Part shown: one piece after another, positions 18,778 to 26,447 of the stretch
Position numbering within the stretch: the first letter of the stretch is position 1
Layout of the letters: every line of letters starts with the position of its first letter
Assembly: GCA_018822105.1 (NCBI GenBank)
Contig: JAHJLB010000051.1
Span: 62,001 to 126,000, forward strand
Direction: 5' to 3'
DNA from: Pseudomonadota bacterium
GTDB lineage: Bacteria > Desulfobacterota > Desulfovibrionia > Desulfovibrionales > Desulfovibrionaceae
Length of the DNA: 64,000 nucleotides
Notes under the pieces: model-generated
Told to the model about the DNA's origin: nothing
The model's input: the letters and a program-made list of their open reading frames with translations, nothing else
Databases searched by the model: none
Made by a program: the position numbers and the translations under genes

Positions 18778-21513
18778 CTAGAAGGTCTGGCCCATGCTGA
18801 ACTCAACCTTGTTGCGACTGCTGTCGTAAACCTCGTCCAGACCGTGGCCGAACTCCAGACGCAGCGGCCCCATGGGCGAGAACCAGCGGATGCCGACGCC
18901 CACGCTCTTGTACAGGCCAAGGGGGGGCGCCTCGAACCTGCGGGTGGGATTGCTGAAGAACATCTCCCCCTCTTTCCAGGCATTGCCGGCATCGAAGAAG
19001 AGGGATCCGATGATGCCCGCCTTCTTGCTCAAGGGGTAGAGCAATTCCAGGTTGGCGATGAATTCCTTGTCGCCGCCCACAGCCTGCCCAGTGGTGTCGT
19101 CCAGGGGCGAAATCTTGTGCGCCGAGTAGCCGCGCACGCTGCCCATGCCGCCCAGGCTGAAGCGTTCGCCCAGAGGGATCTTCTCATTACCCCAGTTCTT
19201 GCCGGCCCAGCCCGCGATGCCGTTGGAGTGGAACACCAGGTCGCCGATGACGCTGTTGTACGACTGGAAATTGTACACCGTCTTGATGAAGTTGTCGTTG
19301 CCGCTGAGGATACCGCCGCCATTGGCAAAACTCAAGGAGTTCACCGTGCCCGAGGTGGGGAGGGTGGCTCCCCCGCCGTTCGTTGTATTGCGGGCCACCG
19401 TGACCGAGGCCACGCTGGCGAGGTGCGTGCCCTTGGCGTCGACGATCGCCTGGGCGGCATTGGTGACAACGTCATAAATGGTGTAGCGGTCCAGGCGATA
19501 GTCCCAGATCAGGTCGGTATATTCGCCGATGGGGTAGACGAAATTGACCTTGCCGCCGATGGTGGACCGCTGGTAATCGATAAGATTCTCGTTCCGGTTA
19601 TAGGCCTGCGCGCCCACGCCGAGGTTGCTGTCGTCCCAGCGGGGATTGAACACGGTGAAGGTGTAGTTGGTCTTCTTCTTGCTCCACTGCCCCTGCAGAG
19701 ACGCGCCCCAGCCCTTGCCGAACAGGTTCTGCTCGTCCAGGTTGCCTGCGAAGTACACTCCATCGTAGCTGGAGTAGCCGATGCCGCCGCCGATCTTGCC
19801 GGTATCCTTGTCCTTGACCTTGACCTTCAGGTCCATCTCCTCCGGATTGCCCGTGGGCACCGGTTCAATGTTCACGTCGGCAAAATACCCGATCTTGTCC
19901 AGGCGCTCGGTGGAGCGCTTGAGCTTTTCGCCGCTGAAAAGATCGCCGTCGGCCAGACGCATCTCGCGCAGGATGACGTTGTCGCGGGTCTTGGTGTTGC
20001 CCTCAAGCAGCACACGGCGGATGTGCACCTTCTGCTGCTTGCGCATGACGTAGATCACGTCCACGGTCTTCTCTTCCGGGTGGTCGTTCATGCGCACATT
20101 GGCTTCGGCGTAGGCAAAACCGAAATTATTGTAGTAGTCGGTGAGGGCCTTGAGGTCGTCGCGCACGGCGGAGCGGTCCAGGAAGTCCTTCTTGCCGGAG
20201 GCCAGGCGGACCTTGGTCACCTCCAGCAGCTTCTCGGCGTCGGCGATGAGATCGCCCTCCACGCGCACGCTGTCCACGCGGAAGCGAACGCCCTCCTCGA
20301 CCTTGAAGGTGATGTAGATGCCGTCGTCCTTGATCTGGACATCCGGATTGCCCACCTTGGCGTCGATGAAGCCGCGGTTGTTGTAATAAGCGGCCAACAT
20401 GGCGGTGTCGCGCTCCAGCAGATCCTCTTTGAGGATGCCGCCCTGGCTGAACCAGGAGAACAAACCGCGCTCCTTGATGGCCAGTTCGTCCTTGAGGTCG
20501 CCCTCGGAGACCTGCTTGGCGCCGTCGATGGTGATCTTCTGGATGAAGAGCTTCTTGCCCTCGTCGATGATGAAGTTCAAGCGCGCCTGCCCAGTGCCGG
20601 CAGACTCGATCTCGTGCGTCACCTTGGCGTTGAAATAGCCGCCCTTGCGGTACAACTCGCGGATGGCGTTCAGGTCCTCGGTGAGGACCTTGGGGTTCAG
20701 GATCGCGCCCTTCTTGGAATTGGCGACCTTGATGATGTCCTCTGAAGAAATCTCCTTGGCGCCCTTGACGCCCAAGGCCTGGATGCGCGGTTTCTCCACC
20801 ACCTGGACGATCATCTTCTTGCCGCCGGAGACGTCGCGCAGTACAATTTTAACGTCGTCGAAATACCCGAGATCATACACTGTCTTCAGGTCCGTGTTCA
20901 GGATCTTGGCGTCGAGGACCTCGCCCTTCTTGGTGGCCAGGCGCAGAAGCACAACATCCTTGTCCAGGGCGCTGGTCCCCTCCACGTCGATGTCCATGAT
21001 GCGGTCCAGGCCGAGCAGGTCGCCCTTCATCTTGGAGACCAGGTCGTCCACGGCCGGAAGCAGATTGATCAGGCCCTCGCGCGTGGCGAACACGGGCACT
21101 GGAGGCTTCAGGCCAAAGGGATCAATGACGCGGGCGTCGATGGACAGGGTTTCCCCAAGCTTGCTGAAGCTGCCGGTGACGGCAAAGCCGGCGTTGGTCA
21201 GCAGGCCGATCTCCTTGGCCGCAGCTGGGTCAGACGACAAGAGGCCTTTGGAGGCCAGGGCCTTGTCCACGGTCTCCTTGTCCACCACGGTGAAGCCCGC
21301 CTCGCGCAGGCGATCGGACAAGAGGTCCGGCAGTCCCTGGCGCAGATACTTCAGATCCTCGCCGGCGTTCACCTCAAAGGGCAGGACAACAACAGTCACC
21401 TCGCGGGGCGAGGTGACGGCGGCGTAAAGTTGCCGTGGCGTCGGGCACACAGCCAGAAAGGCCGTCACAAGCGCCATCGCCAGAAAAATCTTTTTGCTGC
21501 TACCCCTGGGCAT
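18778..21513 (-). CDS. bamA: Outer-membrane assembly factor BamA with N-terminal TolB/CsgG-like domain
   Basis: The central beta-barrel insertase of the Bam complex. The 911-residue precursor has a signal peptide (to about residue 31), then an extra domain of about 130 residues before the POTRA repeats. That domain begins REVTVVVLPFEVNAGEDL and includes a later VTGSFSKLGETLSIDARV. It resembles the TolB/CsgG/FlgO-type fold found in lipoproteins. Five POTRA domains follow (to about residue 560), and the Omp85 barrel contains the conserved GERFSLGGMGSVRGY turn. It ends at the aromatic residue F, as expected for a barrel signal. Its start overlaps lolD by 14 bp. Confidence 0.95.
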   Translation of the reverse strand: MPRGSSKKIFLAMALVTAFLAVCPTPRQLYAAVTSPREVTVVVLPFEVNAGEDLKYLRQGLPDLLSDRLREAGFTVVDKETVDKALASKGLLSSDPAAAKEIGLLTNAGFAVTGSFSKLGETLSIDARVIDPFGLKPPVPVFATREGLINLLPAVDDLVSKMKGDLLGLDRIMDIDVEGTSALDKDVVLLRLATKKGEVLDAKILNTDLKTVYDLGYFDDVKIVLRDVSGGKKMIVQVVEKPRIQALGVKGAKEISSEDIIKVANSKKGAILNPKVLTEDLNAIRELYRKGGYFNAKVTHEIESAGTGQARLNFIIDEGKKLFIQKITIDGAKQVSEGDLKDELAIKERGLFSWFSQGGILKEDLLERDTAMLAAYYNNRGFIDAKVGNPDVQIKDDGIYITFKVEEGVRFRVDSVRVEGDLIADAEKLLEVTKVRLASGKKDFLDRSAVRDDLKALTDYYNNFGFAYAEANVRMNDHPEEKTVDVIYVMRKQQKVHIRRVLLEGNTKTRDNVILREMRLADGDLFSGEKLKRSTERLDKIGYFADVNIEPVPTGNPEEMDLKVKVKDKDTGKIGGGIGYSSYDGVYFAGNLDEQNLFGKGWGASLQGQWSKKKTNYTFTVFNPRWDDSNLGVGAQAYNRNENLIDYQRSTIGGKVNFVYPIGEYTDLIWDYRLDRYTIYDVVTNAAQAIVDAKGTHLASVASVTVARNTTNGGGATLPTSGTVNSLSFANGGGILSGNDNFIKTVYNFQSYNSVIGDLVFHSNGIAGWAGKNWGNEKIPLGERFSLGGMGSVRGYSAHKISPLDDTTGQAVGGDKEFIANLELLYPLSKKAGIIGSLFFDAGNAWKEGEMFFSNPTRRFEAPPLGLYKSVGVGIRWFSPMGPLRLEFGHGLDEVYDSSRNKVEFSMGQTF

Positions 21514-22186
21514 AGAGAACTCCCGAACGCAACTCGAACCGCCGTCCCATGACGCCGGCCAGTTCTATGTTATGCGTTACGACCACGAATGTCATCCCCA
21601 AGTCCTTGTTCAAGGACACCAGGAGTTCGCCGACCATCCTGCCCGTCTTCTGGTCCAGGTTTCCGGTGGGCTCGTCGGCCAGAAGCGCCTTCGGGCGGAG
21701 CAGAATGGCCCTTGCGATGGCCGCCCTCTGGCGCTCTCCGCCAGACAGGGTCGTCACCGTATGGTCCATGCGCTGCCGCAAACCCACCATCACCAGGGCC
21801 TCGCGGGCCAGTTCCAGGGCCTCGGCCCTGGGCTTCCCGGCAACGATGCCGGGCATGGCGACGTTCTCCAGGGTCGTGAATTCAGACAACAGGTGGTGGA
21901 ACTGAAAAACAAATCCAATGTCCCTGTTGCGAAGCACGGCCCTGCGCCTGGCGTCCAGGTCCGCGAGATTAACCCCAGAGAAGAAAATATCTCCACTCGT
22001 GGGCGCATCAAGGGTCCCCAGAAGGTGCAGGAGGGTCGTCTTCCCGGAACCCGAGGCGCCTAGGATGGCAATGGATTCACCCGGAGAAACGGTCAGATCG
22101 ATCCCGTCAAGCACCAGCAGGCGCTCCCCTGGCCCAGCAAATTCCTTGCCAACCTTGACAAGGCGGTATAGCGGCTCTTTATTCAT
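21500..22186 (-). CDS. lolD: Lipoprotein-releasing ABC transporter ATPase LolD
   Basis: The ATPase that powers extraction of outer-membrane lipoproteins from the inner membrane. The 228 residues contain Walker A GASGSGKT (43-50), a Q-loop region, the signature LSGGERQRAAIA, Walker B KALLADEPTGNLD and a switch histidine in VVTHN. I start at the ATG at 22186, which overlaps the lolC stop by 8 bp; an upstream in-frame extension would read inside lolC. A MacB-like annotation is possible on sequence alone, but the lolC neighbour settles the assignment. Confidence 0.95.
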   Translation of the reverse strand: MNKEPLYRLVKVGKEFAGPGERLLVLDGIDLTVSPGESIAILGASGSGKTTLLHLLGTLDAPTSGDIFFSGVNLADLDARRRAVLRNRDIGFVFQFHHLLSEFTTLENVAMPGIVAGKPRAEALELAREALVMVGLRQRMDHTVTTLSGGERQRAAIARAILLRPKALLADEPTGNLDQKTGRMVGELLVSLNKDLGMTFVVVTHNIELAGVMGRRFELRSGVLYAQG

Positions 22187-23408
22187 AACGCAAGGCATCC
22201 GAGGGCTTAAGCGCTGAAGCGCGCCGGGCCGGATACAAGGTGGACAGGAAGCACAGGGCGAGGGCCGCAACGCCGATCAGCGTCATGTCCAAAAGTTCAA
22301 GGCGCACAGGCAGATAGTCCACCGGGTAGACATCGCTGGGCAGCTTGATGAACTGGTACTTCTTGAGCAGCAGCGCCACCGGAATGCCGATGCCGTAGCC
22401 CAAGGCCGTGCCCACCGCGCCGATGAAACTGCCCTGATACATGAAGATGCGCCGGATCATGGATTCGTCCGCGCCAATGGACATGAGCACCGCGATGTCC
22501 TTGGTCTTCTGCATGACAAGCATCACCAGCATGGTCACGATGCTGAAGGAGCCCACCAGCACGATCATGGCCAGGATGATGAACATGGCCGACTTCTCAA
22601 GCTCCAACGCGGCGAAAAGATTGGCGTTCATCTCCTGCCAATTGCGCACGTAAACGGGATGGTCGTGCAGCTTGGCGCGAATCTGGTCGCTCACCTTCCC
22701 GGCGCTGTACACATCCGCCAGGCGGACCTCCAGGCCCGAGACTATGTCCCCCTTGAATCCAAGGAGGTTCCTGGCCGCCTCCACGGTGACGTAGCCCAGG
22801 GTGGCGTCGTACTCGAACATGCCGGTCTTGAAGATGCCGGCCACGCGGAACACCCGCACCTTGGGCGTAAATCCTACTGCGCTCTGTGTCCCCGTGGGCG
22901 AGAGCAGGTTCACCGAGGCCCCCAGGCCCAGGCCCAGGCGCTTGGCCATCTCCGCGCCGATGACCACGCCGGGCAGCCCGTCGCGCTCCTCCAAATCTTT
23001 GACGCTGCCGGACACCATGTCCTTGGACAGGCTCAGGACCTGGTCGGCGGTGCTGGGCTCGATGCCGCGCAGGACCACGCCCTTGACCCCGCCGCTGGCC
23101 GACAGCATGACCTCGGAGTACACGAAGGGCGTGACCCCAGTGACCCCAGGGATCTTGCGGCAGATCTCCGCCAGCACCTGGTGGTCGCGGATGCCCCCGG
23201 AAAAGGCGCTCACCAGCACATGGGCGTTGACGCCCAGGATCTTGTCGCGCAGATCCTTGGTGAACCCGTTCATGACCCCGATGACCACGATGAGCGCGGC
23301 CACGCCAAGGGCCACTCCGCACACGGCGAACAGTGAAATGACGGCGATGAAGGACTGTTTGCGCAGCGCGAAGATGTAGCGCAGGGCGATGAACAGTTCG
23401 AAGTTCAT
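22179..23408 (-). CDS. lolC: Lipoprotein-releasing ABC transporter permease LolC/LolE type
   Basis: An FtsX-type permease of 409 residues with a first transmembrane helix at about 20-45, a large periplasmic domain (about 50-265) and three C-terminal helices. The N-terminal MNFELFIALRYIFALRKQSF is typical of LolC/E. Only one permease gene accompanies lolD, so the transporter is probably a LolF-style homodimer, not the LolCE heterodimer of E. coli. The ATG overlaps the lysS stop as ATGA, which gives tight coupling with lysS upstream. Confidence 0.93.
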   Translation of the reverse strand: MNFELFIALRYIFALRKQSFIAVISLFAVCGVALGVAALIVVIGVMNGFTKDLRDKILGVNAHVLVSAFSGGIRDHQVLAEICRKIPGVTGVTPFVYSEVMLSASGGVKGVVLRGIEPSTADQVLSLSKDMVSGSVKDLEERDGLPGVVIGAEMAKRLGLGLGASVNLLSPTGTQSAVGFTPKVRVFRVAGIFKTGMFEYDATLGYVTVEAARNLLGFKGDIVSGLEVRLADVYSAGKVSDQIRAKLHDHPVYVRNWQEMNANLFAALELEKSAMFIILAMIVLVGSFSIVTMLVMLVMQKTKDIAVLMSIGADESMIRRIFMYQGSFIGAVGTALGYGIGIPVALLLKKYQFIKLPSDVYPVDYLPVRLELLDMTLIGVAALALCFLSTLYPARRASALKPSDALRYE

Positions 23409-25036
23409 GTCGCTCCGGTGGCCGGGCCCACGGGCCCGGAAGGCGTTCCGCCGGAGGGGGTCTCCAGCCGGAGCAGCGGGAAGAGGATGACCTCGCGGAT
23501 GGACGGGGAGTCGGTGAGCAGCATGACCAGGCGGTCGATGCCGATGCCCTGCCCGGCCGCCGGGGGCATGCCGTATTCCAGGGCGCGCACGTAGTCCTCA
23601 TCCATGAAGTGCGCCTCGTCGTCGCCCGCGGCCTTCTCCTGCACCTGGTCCTCAAAACGGCCGCGCTGGTCCACGGGATCGTTGAGCTCGCTGAAGGCGT
23701 TGGCCAGCTCGCGTCCGGTCATGAACAGCTCGAAGCGGTCGGTGATGTCCGGGTTCTCTTCGTTCCGGCGCGAAAGCGGCGAGATGTCCGTGGGGTAGTG
23801 GAAAATAAAGTGCGGCTGGATGAGCTTCGGCTCCACGAAGATGTCGAAGAGCTTGGCCTGGAGCTTGCCCAGCTTCTCGCCCTTGACCACCTTCTCCCCG
23901 CTTTTCTTCACCAGCGCCGCGCAGCGGTCGTAGTCAGCGTACTCGGCGGGGTCCACGCCGCCGATCTTCTCCAGGGAGTCGTGGAAGCTCATGCGCGTCC
24001 ACATGCCCGGGGTCAGGTCGATGTCGTGGCCCTGGTAGTGCACGATGGTGCCGCCGCACACGTCGCGGGCCACGGTGGAGATCATGTCCTCGGTGAGGTC
24101 CATGAGGTCGTTGAAGTCGGCATAGGCCCAGTAGAACTCGAGCATGGTGAACTCGGGGTTGTGCCGGGTGCTGATGCCTTCGTTGCGGAAATTGCGGTTG
24201 ATCTCGTAGACCTTTTCGAACCCGCCCACCAGCAGGCGCTTCAGGTACAGCTCCGGGGCGATGCGCATGTAGAGCTTCATGTCCAGGGCGTTGTGGTGCG
24301 TCTCAAAGGGCCGGGCCGTGGCCCCGCCGGGGATGGGCTGCATCATGGGCGTCTCGACCTCGAGGAAGCCCTTGGCGTCAAGGTAGTTGCGGATGCCGCG
24401 CACGATCATGGTGCGCTTGCGGAAGATCTCGCTGGTGCGCGGGGTGACGATGAGGTCCACGTAGCGCTGGCGATAGCGGGTCTCCATGTCCTTCAGGCCG
24501 TGGTACTTCTCCGGCAGGGGCCGCATGGACTTGGTCACCAGGGTGATGGTCCTGGCGCGCACGGTGAGCTCTCCGGTCTTGGTGCGGAACAGGTCGCCGG
24601 TGATGCCCAGGATGTCGCCGATGTCGTATTTCCTGAAGAGCTGGTAGGCCTCAACGCCCAGGTCGTCGCGGGCGACGAAGATCTGCATGGAGCCGCTGGT
24701 GTCCTGCAGCTTGACGAAGGTGACCTTGCCGAAGGAGCGCAGGGTGGTGACGCGGCCGGCCACAGCGAAGAGCCGGCCCACTGCGGCCAGGCCCTCCTCG
24801 TCCAGGTCCGAGTAGCCGGACAGGATCTCGGCCAGGTCGGTGTCCTTGCGGAAGGTGTTGGGATACAGCGCAACGCCCTCATCAAGCAGGGCGCAGGCCT
24901 TGTCGATGCGGCCCTTGAGGACGTCGTTCAGTTCATCGCGCGCAGCCAGGGCATCTGCCAGGGGCTTGAAGCGCGCGACATGCGCTGACCCGGCGTGGCT
25001 GCCAGCCCCGCCGTCGCTTGGTGCGTTGTCGGCCAA
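23405..25036 (-). CDS. lysS: Lysyl-tRNA synthetase (class II)
   Basis: Charges tRNA-Lys. The N-terminal OB-fold anticodon domain (about residues 85-180, with VGRLFAVAGRVTTLRSFGK) is followed by the class II catalytic core: motif 1 around FLEVETPMMQPIPGGATARPF, motif 2 NRNFRNEGISTRHNPEFTMLE, and motif 3 PPAAGQGIGIDRLVML. No ATG fits. The best start is TTG at 25036, with AGGGAG eight bases upstream, giving 543 residues with a low-complexity 45-residue N-terminal extension. It is the first gene of the envelope operon, with its stop overlapping the lolC start, an arrangement that ties lipoprotein export to a translation gene. Confidence 0.95.
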   Translation of the reverse strand: MADNAPSDGGAGSHAGSAHVARFKPLADALAARDELNDVLKGRIDKACALLDEGVALYPNTFRKDTDLAEILSGYSDLDEEGLAAVGRLFAVAGRVTTLRSFGKVTFVKLQDTSGSMQIFVARDDLGVEAYQLFRKYDIGDILGITGDLFRTKTGELTVRARTITLVTKSMRPLPEKYHGLKDMETRYRQRYVDLIVTPRTSEIFRKRTMIVRGIRNYLDAKGFLEVETPMMQPIPGGATARPFETHHNALDMKLYMRIAPELYLKRLLVGGFEKVYEINRNFRNEGISTRHNPEFTMLEFYWAYADFNDLMDLTEDMISTVARDVCGGTIVHYQGHDIDLTPGMWTRMSFHDSLEKIGGVDPAEYADYDRCAALVKKSGEKVVKGEKLGKLQAKLFDIFVEPKLIQPHFIFHYPTDISPLSRRNEENPDITDRFELFMTGRELANAFSELNDPVDQRGRFEDQVQEKAAGDDEAHFMDEDYVRALEYGMPPAAGQGIGIDRLVMLLTDSPSIREVILFPLLRLETPSGGTPSGPVGPATGAT

Positions 25037-25278
25037 ATCGGATATCTCCCTGGGATGTGCGGACTCTAAAAAAAGTCTCAAACATTGCGACTGCGCTGAA
25101 GCCTGCCTAAGCCATCCGCAATTGGCAGTCAAGGCGGAGATACTCCGCAGCGCAGGCGAAGTCAAAGCCAAAAACGGCGGATCCGAAGGGCTGGCGGGCT
25201 GGGCGCGGACAGCGAAAAAAACCTTGACCCTGCGCTGGACTTTTGCTTAAAGAAGCCTCCGCCGCATCACGCGGCAAT

Positions 25279-25354
25279 TCCCCGGTAGCTCAATCGGCAG
25301 AGCGGGTGGCTGTTAACCACTAGGTTCGCGGTTCAAGTCCGTGCCGGGGAGCCA
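25279..25354 (+). tRNA. tRNA-Asn (anticodon GTT)
   Basis: A 76-base tRNA with the CCA end encoded. The acceptor stem pairs TCCCCGG (25279-25285) with CCGGGGA (25344-25350), seven perfect pairs, and the discriminator base is G. The anticodon loop presents GTT at 25312-25314, decoding AAC and AAU. The T-arm includes GGTTCAAGTCC. It is a single-gene transcript: a hairpin terminator follows after ten bases. It is a likely substrate for the Tgt encoded at 7694. Confidence 0.97.
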
Positions 25355-25363
25355 GAGAGCAAG

Positions 25364-25403
25364 AGGCCCGAAAGACCCGCAAGTCTTCCGGGCCTTTCTC
25401 TTT
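25364..25403 (+). terminator. Rho-independent terminator of tRNA-Asn
   Basis: A 13-bp stem (25364-25376 with 25383-25395, one A-C mismatch) with a six-base loop, followed by TTCTCTTT. It begins ten bases after the tRNA CCA end, so it should release a short tRNA precursor. Confidence 0.85.
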
Positions 25404-25532
25404 GCGTCGTGCCCGCCCCGGCGATCCCCCCTTGAGCCGCGCCGCCAAACAGTATATCCTCCCCAGACGCGACTCAGCCGGGCCCTTGTCCCTGCCCCCT
25501 CGCGCCCGAGTCCGCAACGCACGGAGGCCTCC

Positions 25533-25928
25533 ATGGCGCAAATACTCTGGACCGAATCCTTATCCGTCGGCATCCGCGAGATCGACGAGCAGCACAAGGT
25601 GCTCATCGAGATGATCAATGAGCTCTCCACCCTCACCAGCACCGACGAGAAGAACAGCGTCGTGCCGAGCGTGATCTCGCGGCTCGTCAACTACACCAGG
25701 GACCACTTCTCTTTCGAGGAGGGCCTTCTGGGCAAGGTCTCTGACCAGCACGGCCAAAGACACAAGGGCGAGCACGCGGCCTTCATCTCCAAGATCGAGG
25801 ACTATATGGAGGCCTGCGGCAGCGGCTACACGCCCTATGCCGACCTCGTCGAATACCTCCGGGAGTACTGGCTCGTTCAACACATCGAACAAGTGGACAA
25901 GGAACTGGGCAGGCTGCTGAGCGCCTGA
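25533..25928 (+). CDS. Bacteriohemerythrin
   Basis: A 131-residue di-iron oxygen-binding protein of the hemerythrin fold. The ligand set is intact: H21 (DEQHK), H58 with E62 (RDHFSFEEG), H77 and H81 (HGQRHKGEH, with H73 as an extra), H117 and D122 (VQHIEQVDK). Such proteins bind O2 or NO and are common in microaerophiles and sulfate reducers, where oxygen sensing or delivery is suspected. A GGAGG precedes the ATG at 25533. A weak -10-like TATATC lies near 25450. Confidence 0.93.
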   Translation: MAQILWTESLSVGIREIDEQHKVLIEMINELSTLTSTDEKNSVVPSVISRLVNYTRDHFSFEEGLLGKVSDQHGQRHKGEHAAFISKIEDYMEACGSGYTPYADLVEYLREYWLVQHIEQVDKELGRLLSA

Positions 25929-26406
25929 GCGGAGGCCCAGCGCGATACGGACCGGAGCACCACGGCCTCGGGGCCTTGGCTCGCTTCGCCCGACCACACG
26001 TTTCCCGTCAGCGACTCCGCGACCTTCATGGCCGGGATGCAGCGGTTTTCCTCCTTGCCCCGGCGGAAGGCTGGCCGATGCCGCGTGGCCTGCTCCGGCT
26101 GCCCGCACCGCGCCGCTTGCGGCGCGTACGCGCATGTTCTGCGGAGGGAGAACGGCGCGGCCTGGACAGCACGGCCGGCCGCCACGGAACAGCCCAGGGC
26201 CGGGGCGACCGGCAATCGCGGCGCCCCCTTCGCGCCGAACCTCCTGCCCCCACAGCCGCTGCCTGGGGTCAAGGCGCTGCGGAAAGGCCCTCCCCACAGT
26301 GTCCAGCCGCCCAAGCAGGACTGCGCGCCGAGCCAGGCGGCAGTAATTTCCCCCCTCCGCCCTTATTGACTCAGGAGCAACATACTAGAATAAAAGAACA
26401 TCTTGT
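25929..26406. other. Gap without a recognised gene (about 480 bp)
   Basis: No frame in this stretch between the hemerythrin and fliK encodes a protein that I recognise; open frames occur on both strands but look compositional. A short GC hairpin lies at 26109-26126 (7-bp stem CGCGCCG, loop CTTG). The last 50 bases become AT-rich, and the fliK promoter starts at about 26407. A TTGACT at 26366-26371 lacks a well-spaced -10 box. Confidence 0.5.
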
Positions 26407-26422
26407 TGGCACGGGTATTGAA
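26407..26422 (+). promoter_or_regulatory. Sigma54-type promoter upstream of fliK
   Basis: TTGGCACGGGTATTGAA matches the -24/-12 consensus TTGGCACG-N4-TTGCW except that the -12 dinucleotide is GA, not GC. GG at 26408-26409 and G at 26420 have the required ten-base gap. The distance to the ribosome site AAGGAG (26436-26441) and the ATG at 26448 would make a very short leader. Sigma54 control of rod-hook genes is known in related flagellar systems. Confidence 0.5.
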
Positions 26423-26447
26423 TCATGGCGACCCAAAGGAGCACGCC

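Noticed and set aside
25877-26314. Minus-strand open frame (145 codons) in the hemerythrin-fliK gap
   Set aside because: No recognised domain, overlaps the hemerythrin end, and no ribosome site convinced me; left as an unassigned gap.
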